A stretch of DNA of 21,032 nucleotides from Welwitschia mirabilis. Taxonomy: Eukaryota; Gnetophyta; Gnetopsida; Welwitschiales. Within the stretch, counting starts at the first letter, position 1. Each line of letters opens with the position of its first letter. Under the pieces are notes generated by a model. The model was not told the origin of the DNA. It made no database searches and worked only from the letters and a program-made list of their open reading frames with translations. A program made the position numbers and the translations under genes. The stretch is taken from the NCBI GenBank assembly GCA_051453625.1, contig JBOZIK010000001.1, forward strand, positions 21,455,521 to 21,476,552, written 5' to 3'. Positions 1 through 9,729 of this stretch are shown here, one piece after another.

Positions 1-611
1 ATATGTTTTTCCCTCCTAAAAAAAAGCAATGCATTCCAATTGTATAATGTGATAGAAAAATGGAGAGAAATGGGAAAAGTATAAAAACCAGATGTTTAGT
101 GGGCTCCACATGAAGTGAAAATTCAAAGTGGTCAAATGAGAAATCTATTAAACTCATTGAACATGTCAAACTAATCAATTTTTCTTAAAGGACTACTATG
201 ATTCAACCTAGGTTTTTAAGAAGATGAGTGTGAAAGGTAAAAACATGAAAATACCTCATAATATGTAAAAATGATTATAACTCAAAAAATATGTAATGAA
301 AATCAAATCTATGAGTTCTAAAATGAAGCATGCAAAAAATTGAACGATATAGGTGGAAACTATGTACCGAAAGGCTCAAACATGAGAGAAAATAATGAAA
401 AATAGGAGAAAGAGAAACATACCTCATTTTTGCAAATTTGATAAAATGTTGTAAATATAGCAACAAAATCAAGTGGGACAAGCCCTAAGATGTTGGTACT
501 AGCTAGAGGAATCATTATCTCTTAGAAGAATAGATGAAAATGATGAGAAAATAAGTGAAAATGAGGGAAAAATATTTAGGTCAAAGTTTTATCACACTAT
601 TGTCCGGTTGC

Positions 612-686
612 ATCGTCCAGATGATAGCCCTAGGATAACTCTCAGAAAAAATTAGACCGTCGTCTACTAAGTGTCATCTAAATGAC
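612..686. repeat. Two decayed 14-bp palindromes
   Basis: ATCGTCCAGATGAT at 612-625 and GTCATCTAAATGAC at 673-686 are near-perfect inverted repeats of one family (pattern RTYRTCYRGAYRAY). A related half site, 'ttgtccggttgc', lies just upstream near 600. The equivalent pair occurs in the other repeat copy at 4457-4513. Confidence 0.65.
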
Positions 687-1065
687 TAGGTGGATGATAG
701 AACATAAAAAATATTTTTAGAAATAAAAAGATTGGCCATGAAAGTTAAGCTGAGATATGATCGTTTAAGTGACAGTTCTAAAAAGAAAAGGACTAAAAGA
801 TAGAAAATCACATAGAAAATGAGGAAAAACTAGAAAAACCAAAAGAAAAAAGAATAAATACACATAAAAGAAAAATCTATGGCTAAAGAAAATAGACTAT
901 CTAGGTTGAAACATATAATAAAAACTACATATACTTAGAACAACCTATAAGGGAACTTATAAAGAGTCAAAATAATTTCAAATGCATTTTTAGAAAAACG
1001 TTTAATCATAATCAAATAACAAGAAAACTACTAAATAATTAAGGTCCTATGAAGGAATAAGAAAA

Positions 1066-1165
1066 NNNNNNNNNNNNNNNNNNNNNNNNNNNNNNNNNNN
1101 NNNNNNNNNNNNNNNNNNNNNNNNNNNNNNNNNNNNNNNNNNNNNNNNNNNNNNNNNNNNNNNNN
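1066..1165. other. 100-N assembly gap with duplicated flank
   Basis: Exactly 100 N. The 15 bases before the gap (1051-1065, 'gaaggaataagaaaa') recur immediately after it (1166-1180). This suggests two contigs that overlap rather than a real missing stretch. Confidence 0.9.
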
Positions 1166-1241
1166 GAAGGAATAAGAAAATTTAAAAATGAATTTAAAAC
1201 CTAAACTCAAAAATTAAAGAAAAATAGAGTGAAAACAAACA

Positions 1242-1460
1242 CAAGAAACAAGGAGAAGATTATTTACCTATCCTAAATACTAACCTAGCAAACTCTCAAG
1301 AAAAACATTATAATATCACTTGAGGAAATATGCATGACAAAATGTGTTAACTTCATAAAGTTTATTTGAAAACACATTATTTATGTAATAGTCAAAGATT
1401 CTAGTGTATAGAACAATTAATGTCAAAATCAAAAGTTACTTAGAAATGAACTCACTAGTT
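1242..1460. repeat. 219-bp segment repeated at 1561-1779 across an N gap
   Basis: The 219 bases here recur nearly identically at 1561-1779 with only a few substitutions, separated by a 100-N gap (1461-1560). The match is much closer than that between the two 1.4-kb repeat copies, so it is more likely overlapping contigs or two haplotypes left unmerged than a biological tandem repeat. Confidence 0.85.
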
Positions 1461-1560
1461 NNNNNNNNNNNNNNNNNNNNNNNNNNNNNNNNNNNNNNNN
1501 NNNNNNNNNNNNNNNNNNNNNNNNNNNNNNNNNNNNNNNNNNNNNNNNNNNNNNNNNNNN
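1461..1560. other. 100-N assembly gap
   Basis: Exactly 100 N, lying between the two near-identical 219-bp segments 1242-1460 and 1561-1779. Confidence 0.95.
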
Positions 1561-1827
1561 CAAGAAACAAGGAGAAGATTATTTACCTATCCTAAATACT
1601 AACCTAACAAACTCTCAAGAAAAACATTATAATATCACTTGAGGAAATATGCATGACAAAATGTATTAACTTCATAAAGTTTATTTGAAAACACATTATT
1701 TATGTAATAGTCAAAGCTTCCAGTGTATAGAACAATGAATGTCAAAATCAAAAGTTACTTAGAAATGAACTCACTTGTTTTCACCTTATAAACTCATCCA
1801 AATCTTTAAAGTGAAATGATTAAGAGG

Positions 1828-1927
1828 NNNNNNNNNNNNNNNNNNNNNNNNNNNNNNNNNNNNNNNNNNNNNNNNNNNNNNNNNNNNNNNNNNNNNNNNN
1901 NNNNNNNNNNNNNNNNNNNNNNNNNNN
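1828..1927. other. 100-N assembly gap
   Basis: Exactly 100 N. The similarity to the second repeat copy stops at this gap, and the sequence after it is unrelated, so the right end of repeat copy 1 is hidden or misjoined here. Confidence 0.95.
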
Positions 1928-2471
1928 GGTTCTTTTAATAATATAATCAAGATAATGCTTTACATTATATAATGAGAAAAAGAAATAAATAAGATGTCTT
2001 CACAGTAAACATTAAATTTAGCATTTATTTTCAACTGCATAAGTAAATAAAAGATATCATTTTCACTATAAGAGTAATAAATGATTGGGCATAAGCATTT
2101 ATACAAAATGGTATTCATATTACAACTCAATAATACAGTATTTTAAGAACATAAGAATTACAACAATTGGAGTTTTAAGTAATTCAATATTTTCCAAACA
2201 TTTCATTAAGCATAAACTTACAAACTTTATTAAAAAAGCAAAAATGTGGACGTGACAATAGTGCAACATAGCCACCCACTTAGCCTTGTTAATCACTAAC
2301 AAAATTAGGTAGTAAACCACATTTGTAAGCCAACTTATTAGACAATAAAATAGCTGGGATACCTGAGGAAATTATCTCAAAAAGATTTGTATAAATATAA
2401 ATTGAAATTTGAATAATCACATAAAACTAAATAGACACCTGCCAAAAGCTCAATAGTTAGTTGTCGAGGTC
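1928..2471. other. AT-rich stretch, nothing recognised
   Basis: AT-rich sequence with no coding pattern I recognise. A 66-codon open frame on the minus strand (2120-2320) has a hydrophobic composition but resembles no retroelement domain, and it has no counterpart in the neighbouring element. It may be the 3' part of the envelope-like region or an unrelated insertion. Confidence 0.4.
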
Positions 2472-2485
2472 ATCATCTGGATGAT
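2472..2485. repeat. Near-perfect 14-bp palindrome
   Basis: ATCATCTGGATGAT is a member of the family also seen at 612, 4457, 11641, 13624, 18570 and elsewhere. It lies just beyond the end of the envelope-like remnant. Confidence 0.65.
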
Positions 2486-2699
2486 ATAGGATGAAAGGCT
2501 CAGAAAATGTTTTTAAAATCTAGAATAAAATCACTCCCGTTGTCTATGCATGGTGAACTGGGGCTCGGTAATCTACTCAAGAGTAAGGAAAGAAGAGGAA
2601 GAATGCTCAGGATCCATGGAAAAATAGACGTCTAGAGATGCAAATATGGGTATAACTATCTTGTCAACTTGGACATAAACTACCTCATGAACATCTATA

Positions 2700-3720
2700 G
2701 TCATACTTTACTAAATGGAGAAAACACATTAGTGCATGCCAACTATCTGGTCCTCAGTGTACTGTACTCTCCTCTTAATGGATAGGAACTTCTACTCAAA
2801 TATTTGATAAAGAGTCTGTATCCTCTGATTAATGAAACCTCTAATAGTTTTAGTGCTCTTAGTTAGGAGAGCCTGAATCTACACTAGAGTAGCTCCAACC
2901 ATAGGTCTTTGTACCTGATGTCTCTCTACTTCTCCTGAAACCTATATACCCATGTCCTACAAATAGCAAATAGATGCCTACTTACCCATGGACTTTGATA
3001 TTCCAAACCATCTAAAAATTGCTAAGAGATGGCATAGATAGCCAAGCATCTAAAGGTTTCATACATTTATCATGGACTTGAGTCTCCTCCAAATAAAAGT
3101 TGGTAAGTCCATCTGCTTTCCCTATCAAAAAGATGGCAAAATCTAAAGGTGTGCCACTATGGTATAACTATCATGAAATTATGGATTAATGTTATGAATC
3201 AGTCCTCTATGTAATACTCTATAAGTGGGGATCAGCTGGGTAAGATTTACCCCCCAATCAGTGGTCAAAGTAGCTGGTATATCTAAAATTGCACTGTAGG
3301 CTTGACACTTCTCTATTTCACTAGCTGAATAAATTTGCATACTCTCAAGTCCATTAAGATCTATGATAACTATAATGTGGGATGGAAGAATATCTATCTC
3401 TTGATCTTATATAAAAGCGACATTCTATCCTGAAGCTAACTACAAGTGTCAGGTCACCTCTCCATGTGCATGTTATCATAAAACTTTATTATCTCCAGCA
3501 CGTAATAAGACTCATACACATCTGTGATCTAATGGATCCTTAAGTCTATTAGTCTCTAGTCTACATCAGGCTTTATCTAGCTCATAAAATCATCAAAATA
3601 CCACTCGACATAGATTCTAGTGGTTTGTATACTCAAAGAATGACCATGTTGAGGTGGCAGATGTACAGGCTCTACACACTCAACCTCCTATCCTACAGCC
3701 TCAACCTCAGCCTTAGCCTA
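2700..3720 (-). pseudogene. Degenerate envelope-like / plant transposon-protein remnant
   Basis: Read on the minus strand, fragments in shifting frames look like a decayed protein of a kind found downstream of integrase in some plant Ty3/gypsy elements. An early piece (about 3590-3720) contains 'HLPPQHGHSLSIQTTRIYVE'. A middle piece (about 3180-3365) stays open for some 60 codons and includes 'DIPATLTTDWGVNLTQLIP' and 'YRVLHRGLIHNINP', reminiscent of the putative plant transposon protein family (Transposase_32-like). A last piece (about 2725-2940) includes 'QALLTKSTKTIRGFINQRIQ', which looks amphipathic and possibly coiled-coil. Stops and frameshifts separate the pieces. The position after integrase fits an Athila-type third ORF. 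The family assignment is from memory of typical motifs and is tentative; being an old coding region is more secure than its name. Confidence 0.45.
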
Positions 3721-3860
3721 TCTAGCTCTACATGTATAGGACCTACTTAATCAAAAACACAAAAATCATCATGCGAAAATAGAAATAAAAGTAAAAAATA
3801 TCATGTAGATGCGTAATAATGACTCTTGAAATCAATGAAAAACTAGCAAAAATATTGAAA

Positions 3861-5271
3861 ATATGTCTTATCCCTCTCCCCCCTGAAAAGGTGCAATGCA
3901 CTTCGAATTACATAAACATGAGAGAAAACAAGAGAAAATCGTGAAAAGTGCAAAAAACTATATTTTTAGTGGGTCCCACATGAAGTGAAAATTTGAAGTG
4001 CTCAAATGAAAAATTTAATCTAGAAAAGTCATAGAATATGTTGAACTGATTAATTTTGTCTAAAGAACCACTACGTTTCAACCTACAGTTTGGACAGAAT
4101 AAGTGTGAAAAGTGAAAATCTGAAAATCCCTCATAATACGCAAAAATACTCATAACTCAAAAAATACATAGTAAAATTCAAATCTATAAGTCCCAAAATG
4201 AAAAACACAAAAACCTAAATAATATACATGAAAATTGTGTATTAAAACGATAAAAAACAAGAGAAAAAAATGAAAAATAGGAGGAGAGAGAAACATACCT
4301 CATTTTTGTAAATCTAGTAAAATCTCATAAATTTGGCAATGAAATTGAGTGGAACAAGTTCTAAAATGCTAGTTCTAGTTAGAGAAGTCATTATCTCTTA
4401 AAGGAATGAATAAAAAGTATTTGGGCCATGGCTTTATCACACTGTCGTCCAGTCGCATTATCCAAATGATAGAAAAAAATCAACCTTTATCTATCTAGTG
4501 TTGTCTAGACAACCAGTTAGACGACAAAGCATCAAAAAGATTTTCAGAAAGAAAAAGATTAGCCAAAAATCTTAGGCTTAAATATAATCATTTAAGTAGT
4601 AGTTCTAAAAAGAAAAATATAAAAAGATAGAAAGTCACACAAAAACCCAAGAAAACTAAAGGAAAAAAGAACAAATACACAAGAAAGGAAAAACTATAAC
4701 TAAAGAAAATAGACTATCTATGTTAAAACCTATAAGAAAAACTACATGAATGTACCAAAATAGAAAATGAAAGAATGGAAAACTCAGAACTCCATAAGCT
4801 TCAAGGGAGCTCATAAAAACTCAAAAATAAAAATATGTTTTTTTAAAGTTTTTCAAATGATTTTTGAAAAAATGTTTTAACATAATCAAATAGCAAAGAA
4901 ACTATTAAATGATTAATATCCTATAAAATAATAAGAAAATTCATAGATAACTTTGAAATCCTAAACTCAAAAACCAAAGAAAAATATAGTGAAAATGAAC
5001 ATAAGAAACAAAGTGACGATTGTTTACCTATCCTAAGTACTAACCTAGCAAACTCCCAAAGAAGATATCATAATGTCACTTAAGTAAATATGCATAACGA
5101 AATGTATATACTTTATAAAGTTCACTTGAAAAGGTAGTGGTTATGATGATAGTCAAAGATTTGAGTGCATAGAACAATAAATGTTAAAATCAAAAAGTTA
5201 CTTAGAAATGAATTCATTTGCTCTCATCTCACATTCTCACTGGAATCTTCAAAAGTGAAATGCTCAAGTGG
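3861..5271 (-). repeat. Copy 2 of the 1.4-kb direct repeat (3' non-coding region)
   Basis: Same orientation as 1-1827, with collinear similarity throughout. Its right part (about 5000-5271) is also similar to 13985-14280 in the neighbouring element, which ties this repeat to the region downstream of integrase. No conserved reading frame is visible; the short open frame at 3908-4153 is not supported by the other copy. It separates the integrase end (5960) from the envelope-like remnant (3720), so it looks like a long untranslated spacer of the element. Confidence 0.8.
4457..4513. repeat. Pair of 14-bp palindromes, one perfect
   Basis: ATTATCCAAATGAT at 4457-4470 is imperfect; GTTGTCTAGACAAC at 4500-4513 is a perfect 14-bp inverted repeat. 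They occupy the same places as the pair at 612-686 in the other copy. Just upstream, 'gtcgtccagtcgc' resembles an extra half site. Confidence 0.7.
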
Positions 5272-5959
5272 TAATAGTAAGAGCCTAAAAAACAAGCAAT
5301 GCCTCTGATGATACCAAGAATACCACTGATCCCTAACCTCAAAGTTTTATTTATTTTTCCATGATGAGGGGAGTGCAACCACTATTAGAAGAGTAAGAAC
5401 CCATGAAGCATGGTCAATTGACCCCCCAATGAAGTTCCCACAACTACCAATACTACCAAATGTTCCTTTCAGAAAGATTTACCCCAATGTGGTAGAACAT
5501 CATAGTTGCCATGTATTTTTCTTTAAAGCACAAAATATAATAACTCATGGTTATTATTTCTCTCTCTCTCTCTTATATTTCCTTTTTTTTGGAAGAAATT
5601 TTCACATGGCCACATACTCAAAAAAGATGAAGGTAAATAAGTGAGATAACAGACAGAAGAGAATACTCCCAAATAATCTAATATTTTAATACCATTGGAA
5701 AAAATACAAGAAACTAAGGCATCTTCTTTAAATAAAGTCCATAGACATGGTAATGCTTTAAGATTGGATGAATCCAATCTTATCACCTGTAAATGACCAA
5801 GTATGAAACTAATCATGAAACTTCATAAAGTAATACATAAGTCAAGTTTGAAAGATAATCAAGTAATATCATAATATTTAATCAAAGAAGTAGGCTAAGA
5901 AAGAACTTATACAATTATAGGGAGGAAGTTCTTCTCACTAAGGAGAACCTCCAAAACAA
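5272..5959 (-). repeat. 3' non-coding region after integrase, shared with 14281-14925
   Basis: This follows the integrase C-terminus in the element's reading direction and aligns collinearly with 14281-14925. The block 5301-5460 is better conserved between the two copies than its surroundings. It holds a perfect 12-bp palindrome, GGTCAATTGACC (5412-5423, repeated at 14401-14412), and a run of six G on the minus strand beside it, which could be a polypurine-type tract. A (TC)7 microsatellite at 5559-5572 is absent from the other copy. Open frames here (5429-5644 plus, 5523-5816 minus) are not conserved and are not called as genes. Confidence 0.75.
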
Positions 5960-7130
5960 GCACTCCTATCATATTCATGATTGTATCTAAGGATCCCTCA
6001 TATAATTTTAACTATTACCTATTAACCTTTTAAATCTCTCTAGTTTCTAAATCTAAAATTTCAACTAAGTCATTAAAATGCACTTTCTCTACAAGGTAAA
6101 GACCTAACAATTTAGAGGTTAATGTGTTATTTAAAAGATGAACTCTAGTGTTATATAATAAGATAAGTTGACTAGGTTCAAACTTTTTATGAAAAATCCT
6201 TTTATCATGTTTGAACTTTGCTTGGAATTTATGGATTAATTGACGATGTATGGCACTAGTTATTTTTCATCAAGATGATCTAACTGGGCTAATCTATACT
6301 TAATATTTCCATTAAAATTCACAATATTAAGTTGATGAGATGCACGATAAGAATTGTAATACATATCAACTAGTAAGACACAGACTTTCTTATTTACAAG
6401 TTTGTAAGGTGAAAAATCAAGAGAAGTATGCCAAGTAATATAGTAATCCCAAAGTACATAGTTAAGCTTAGAAGATTAAGACCTTTTTTTTAACAAAGAT
6501 AAGTTTTTAGAGCATTTTATTTATTCCTATGTTGGCATTTTTAGCTTGTCTACTAGTCTAAGGATAATAAGCATAGGCTACTCTATGTTCTATACCAATG
6601 GATAGAAGAATTTTCTTAAAAAGTGCATTAATAAAATGAGTACCCTAATCACTAATGATAACTTTAGTAAAACCAAATCTCTGAAAGATATGAGTTCTAA
6701 GAAAATGATATACATTTCGAGTATCATTCAAAGAAGTAGATATGGCTTCAATCCATCTAGTCACATTATCTACAGCTGCTAAAATGTACTTTTTATCAAA
6801 AGGAAGTGGATGAATAGGGCTTATGAAATTAATATCCCAATAATCAAAAGGCTCATACTTAGGAATACATCTAAGGGGCATTTCCTGTGAACAAACAAGG
6901 CTACTATAACACTGATAATAATCATATCTTCTAACAAAATCAAATGAACCATGAAAAAGAGAAGGTCAATACCAACCAAAATGGAGGATTTTCATAGTAC
7001 TTTCATGTCTACTAAAATGTCCTTCATAAATACCACTGTGACAAAGATGAAAGATCTCAAGTATTTCCCAATTGGACACACATTTTCTCATGATTTAGTT
7101 TTCGCACCTATGGTATAAATGTGGTTTGAT
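5960..7130 (-). pseudogene. Integrase of element 1 (inactivated)
   Basis: Integrase joins retrotransposon cDNA to the host genome. The N-terminal zinc-binding part (about 6900-7060) keeps a 'CHSGIYEGHFSRH'-like stretch, but the CxxC pair reads 'YDYYQ' (Tyr codons at 6915-6917 and 6924-6926). The core is open from 6645 to 6881 with 'KYILAAVDNVTRWIEAIS' and 'IFQRFGFTKVIISD'. Of the D-D-E triad, the first Asp is Asn (6828-6830), the second Asp is kept (6648-6650) and the Glu is Lys (6540-6542). The C-terminal part (about 5960-6175) contains 'LLYNTRVHLLNN' and 'FNDLVEILDLETREI', matching the usual tail of plant Ty3/gypsy integrases. The family is certain, and the protein is dead. Confidence 0.92.
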
Positions 7131-7700
7131 CTACTCATAGTTACCTATCCTATAAAAAAAATATTTTCATTAATTATAGGTCCAATGTTGTGGTGTTTTT
7201 ATGGTTACAAGATAGTTCACAATGTCAACATATCATAGAGGAGGATGAGGGAAAAAAAAGTAAAAAGCTACTCATCAAGAAAAGAATTATCAATGATAGT
7301 ATCATCTAGAGGAGAAGGAAGTCAAAACAAATTATTAGTAATGCTTCCATACTTGGTCTATGATGGTTAAGTTAAACTCTTGTATAAAAATGTTCCCTTT
7401 AATCAAATGATCACTATAATCTTTCTTAGTCATGAGGTAACGAATGGCAGCATGGTCAGTGTAAACATTCATATGAAAGCCAAAAAAATAATGTTTAAGA
7501 GAATCAAGGAAAAAAATAATGGCTATTATCTCTTTCTCTATAGTAGTGTAGTTTATTTAAGTTCTAGATAAAGATTTGCTATGGTAAGATATAACTTTAA
7601 ATTTATTTTCATATTTTTAACAAAGAACCCCACCCATGGTAAAGTTACTCACATCACATGTAATCTCAAAATCAAGTATCCAATTAGGTCCCATCACTAT
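7130..7700 (-). pseudogene. RNase H region of element 1 (broken)
   Basis: RNase H removes the RNA template during reverse transcription. On the minus strand the typical order is visible: 'GPNWILDFEITCDVSN' (about 7640-7690), then 'YTTIEKEIIAIIF' (about 7510-7550), then 'YTDHAAIRYLMTKKD' (about 7425-7465). The Asp of 'CDVSN' and the Glu of 'EKE' occupy the usual acidic positions. Stops and frameshifts separate the pieces. The region between about 7130 and 7420 is poorly readable. It lies directly between RT and integrase, as expected. Confidence 0.85.
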
Positions 7701-8945
7701 AGGAGAATAAGATAATTTATGTTTAAGCTATCGAAAGTAAGTTGAAAATATTTATTCAACTCAAATTTGACATCTTTTTCTAGTAACAAGTAAAGGGTTT
7801 TACAAATAGAATCCTAATTATGAATGAACTGATGGTAAAAACCATAATGATCAAAGAAATATTTGACCTTCTGATATTTGTAGTAGAACTAAGATTTTGA
7901 ATAATATTAACTTTAAAAGCATCCATCCAAATCCCTTCCTTAGAGATATGATGACCTAAAATAATGCCGCTCTCTACAAGAAAAAGACTCTTTTCCAACT
8001 CAAGTGAAGGCCACTAGAAATGCATCAATTTAAAACTTTATCTAAATGATCTAAGACCTATTTAAAAGTTTCAGAATAAATAGAGAAGTCATCCATGAAA
8101 ATCTCAATGAAATACTCAAGAATATTAGAAAATATATCCATCATAGCATGCTGAAAAGTACCAAGAGCATTACAAAGTCCAAAAGACATGCGTCTAAAAG
8201 CAAAAGTACCAAAAGTAGAAGTGAAAGTAGTTTTGGCTTAGTTCTTAGTAGTAATGTCAACNNNNNNNNNNNNNNNNNNNNNNNNNNNNNNNNNNNNNNN
8301 NNNNNNNNNNNNNNNNNNNNNNNNNNNNNNNNNNNNNNNNNNNNNNNNNNNNNNNNNNNNNTGAAAGTAGTTTTGGCTTAGTTCTTAGTAGTAATGTAAA
8401 CTTGATTTTAATGCCTATAACCATCAAGAAAACAGTAAAAAGCATAACCCTGAATCCTATCAATAATCTAATTAAGAAAAGACAAAGGACAGTGGTCTTT
8501 TTTTATTACCTCATTTAATTTTCTAAAGTCTATGCACATACGCCATTTCTCACTTGTTTTGGGAACTACAATTAAGGGGCTAATCCACTCACCATCAATA
8601 ATGAAGGAAATAATTTTAGCATCCATAAGTTTTATGATTTTATCTTTTACAATTTATTTAAGGGTTAAATTGAGTCTATATTTGGGTTGCCTCACAGGTT
8701 TAGCATTTTCTTTAAGGTAGATTTTATGTTACATAATAAAAATACATATGACTCTTAAATCATTATGGGACTAAGCAAACAAATTTATCTTAAATTCTAA
8801 ATAAGAGTTTAAACTCAATTCTTATTACAAGAAAAGGTTTTTGTTGATAATCAATTGTTTGTTCAGGTCACTATTCAGAAAAATATATTTTGGTCCACTG
8901 TTTAAAGGTTTTAGGTTCAGGTTTAAGTTCAGATTTTTAATTTCT
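7700..8945 (-). pseudogene. Reverse transcriptase of element 1 (broken, with a gap)
   Basis: The enzyme copied element RNA into DNA. From its N-terminus: a lead-in 'LNLKPLNSGPKYIFLN' (about 8880-8935), then 'WISPLIVVPKTSEKWRMCID' (about 8545-8605), then 'FRKLNEVIKKDHCPLSF', 'YCFLDGY' (about 8420), 'FGTFAFRRMSFGLCNALGTF' (about 8160-8220), the catalytic box 'FMDDF' (8088-8099 encodes FMDD) and the thumb/connection stretch 'GIILGHHISKEGIWMD' (open frame 7780-7998). Both Asp of the MDD box are kept, but several in-frame stops and at least one frameshift follow. The N gap 8262-8361 interrupts the fingers/palm region. The close match to plant Ty3/gypsy RTs makes the call secure. Confidence 0.93.
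8222..8401. other. 100-N gap (8262-8361) with 40-bp duplicated flanks
   Basis: The 40 bases 8222-8261 recur at 8362-8401 with about one difference. The RT reading frame on either side of the gap encodes the same residues twice, so the gap is almost certainly an unmerged overlap with nothing missing. Confidence 0.92.
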
Positions 8946-8970
8946 AAAAAATTCTCAGCAAAACTAACTA

Positions 8971-9183
8971 TCATCTAGATGTCAGTAGTGGATGATTGCC
9001 CTTCAAACAAGAAATATTAGGTCTACTAAATTCTTGGTCTTCTACACAGTTAACATACTCAGACTCACTACTCTCCATATCAAAAAACTCAATTATCAGA
9101 TGGTTAAACTCAAGTTGATCATTAAGAATATATAGGTAGTCTACTTCTGATTTATCATTAAACAAGGTTGGCTTGTGAAGCAT
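8971..9183 (-). pseudogene. Acidic linker between protease and RT, element 1
   Basis: A 70-codon open minus-strand frame, rich in Asp and Glu ('MESSESEYVNCVEDQEF'), lies between the protease and RT remnants. Plant Ty3/gypsy polyproteins have a poorly conserved acidic spacer here. The preceding protease frame ends about 25 bp upstream, so this is a fragment of the broken polyprotein rather than a separate gene. The methionine at its start is probably internal to the original polyprotein. Confidence 0.55.
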
Positions 9184-9207
9184 GGACCATCTTTCCTTAA
9201 GTGGATA

Positions 9208-9690
9208 TTATTGTAAAAACAAAGTTAGCTTAATTTCCTTTTTTAAACTCAAATTGTTGCCTAAGTCTTTTTTGACAGCATTAAATACTCTTATTGAAAA
9301 TTGTTTATTCCTAAGATGGCACTTCATCAATCCAGTTTTTATATCTATGATATAGTGGGCTATTATAGAGAAAGATCTACCTAGAAGTAAAGGATATCCA
9401 CCATGGTACTCAACTTCTAAAATAACTACATCAATGGGATTGAAACCTTTCTCTATTTGAATGACTATGTCCTTGATCACACCTAATGATTTCTTTATAG
9501 ATGTGTTGGTTAACTTCAAGATAATATGTATAGATTATACTCTTTCTTCTAAACTAAGATATTAACAAATGTGTAAGAAAATAGTATTGACACCAGCTTT
9601 GATATGTATTAAAGATTTCTTTATTCTATGGTTTCCTTCTACAGTAACACTCATGGTTACCACCCCTAGATCTTTAAACTTTGGATATTT
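9208..9690 (-). pseudogene. Aspartic protease (retropepsin-like) of element 1
   Basis: The enzyme cuts the Gag-Pol polyprotein. The 103-codon open frame 9208-9519 covers the C-terminal half: 'GVIKDIVIQIEKGFNPIDVV' then 'GGYPLLLGRSFSIIAHYIID', matching the 'PLILGRPFLATGRALIDV' pattern of plant Ty3/gypsy proteases. The N-terminal half (about 9520-9690), in another frame, reads 'KKSLIHIKAGVNTI' where the active-site D-[IL]-G-A would be, so the catalytic Asp is His. Element 2 keeps the Asp here (see 16200-16590). A frameshift or stop near 9530 separates the halves. Confidence 0.88.
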
Positions 9691-9729
9691 GACACATTAA
9701 ATTATTAATAGATTAATCTATGAAGACTT

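Larger units (their letters stand above)
1..1827 (-). repeat. Copy 1 of a 1.4-kb direct repeat (retroelement 3' non-coding region)
   Basis: This stretch matches 3861-5271 base for base over long blocks in the same orientation, for example 'gtgggctccacatgaagtg' here against 'gtgggtcccacatgaagtg' at 3970. It has no coding content. The raw length is inflated by two N gaps with duplicated flanks; after discounting them it is about 1393 bp, close to the 1411 bp of the other copy. It runs off the left edge, so its true boundary is unseen. In the second copy the same sequence lies between integrase and the envelope-like remnant, so this one may belong to a tandem duplicate of that part of the element or to a neighbouring element. 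Confidence 0.8.

Noticed and set aside
275-481. 68-codon minus-strand open frame
   Set aside because: It lies in the non-coding 1.4-kb repeat, has biased hydrophobic composition, and the frame is not kept in the second copy near 4150-4320.
2120-2320. 66-codon minus-strand open frame with hydrophobic residues
   Set aside because: No recognisable domain, no second copy to compare and ordinary length for AT-rich DNA; not called as a gene.
5559-5572. (TC)7 tract as a polypyrimidine or polypurine primer signal
   Set aside because: It is absent from the other copy of the region, so it is more likely a simple microsatellite.
5429-5816. Overlapping open frames on both strands (5429-5644 plus, 5523-5816 minus)
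   Set aside because: They lie in the 3' non-coding region; the collinear copy at 14420-14810 does not keep either frame, and one spans a TC microsatellite.
7380-7571. 63-codon plus-strand open frame
   Set aside because: It is antisense to the RNase H motifs on the minus strand.
8532-8720. 62-codon plus-strand open frame
   Set aside because: It is antisense to the RT fingers region, which has clear RT motifs on the minus strand.
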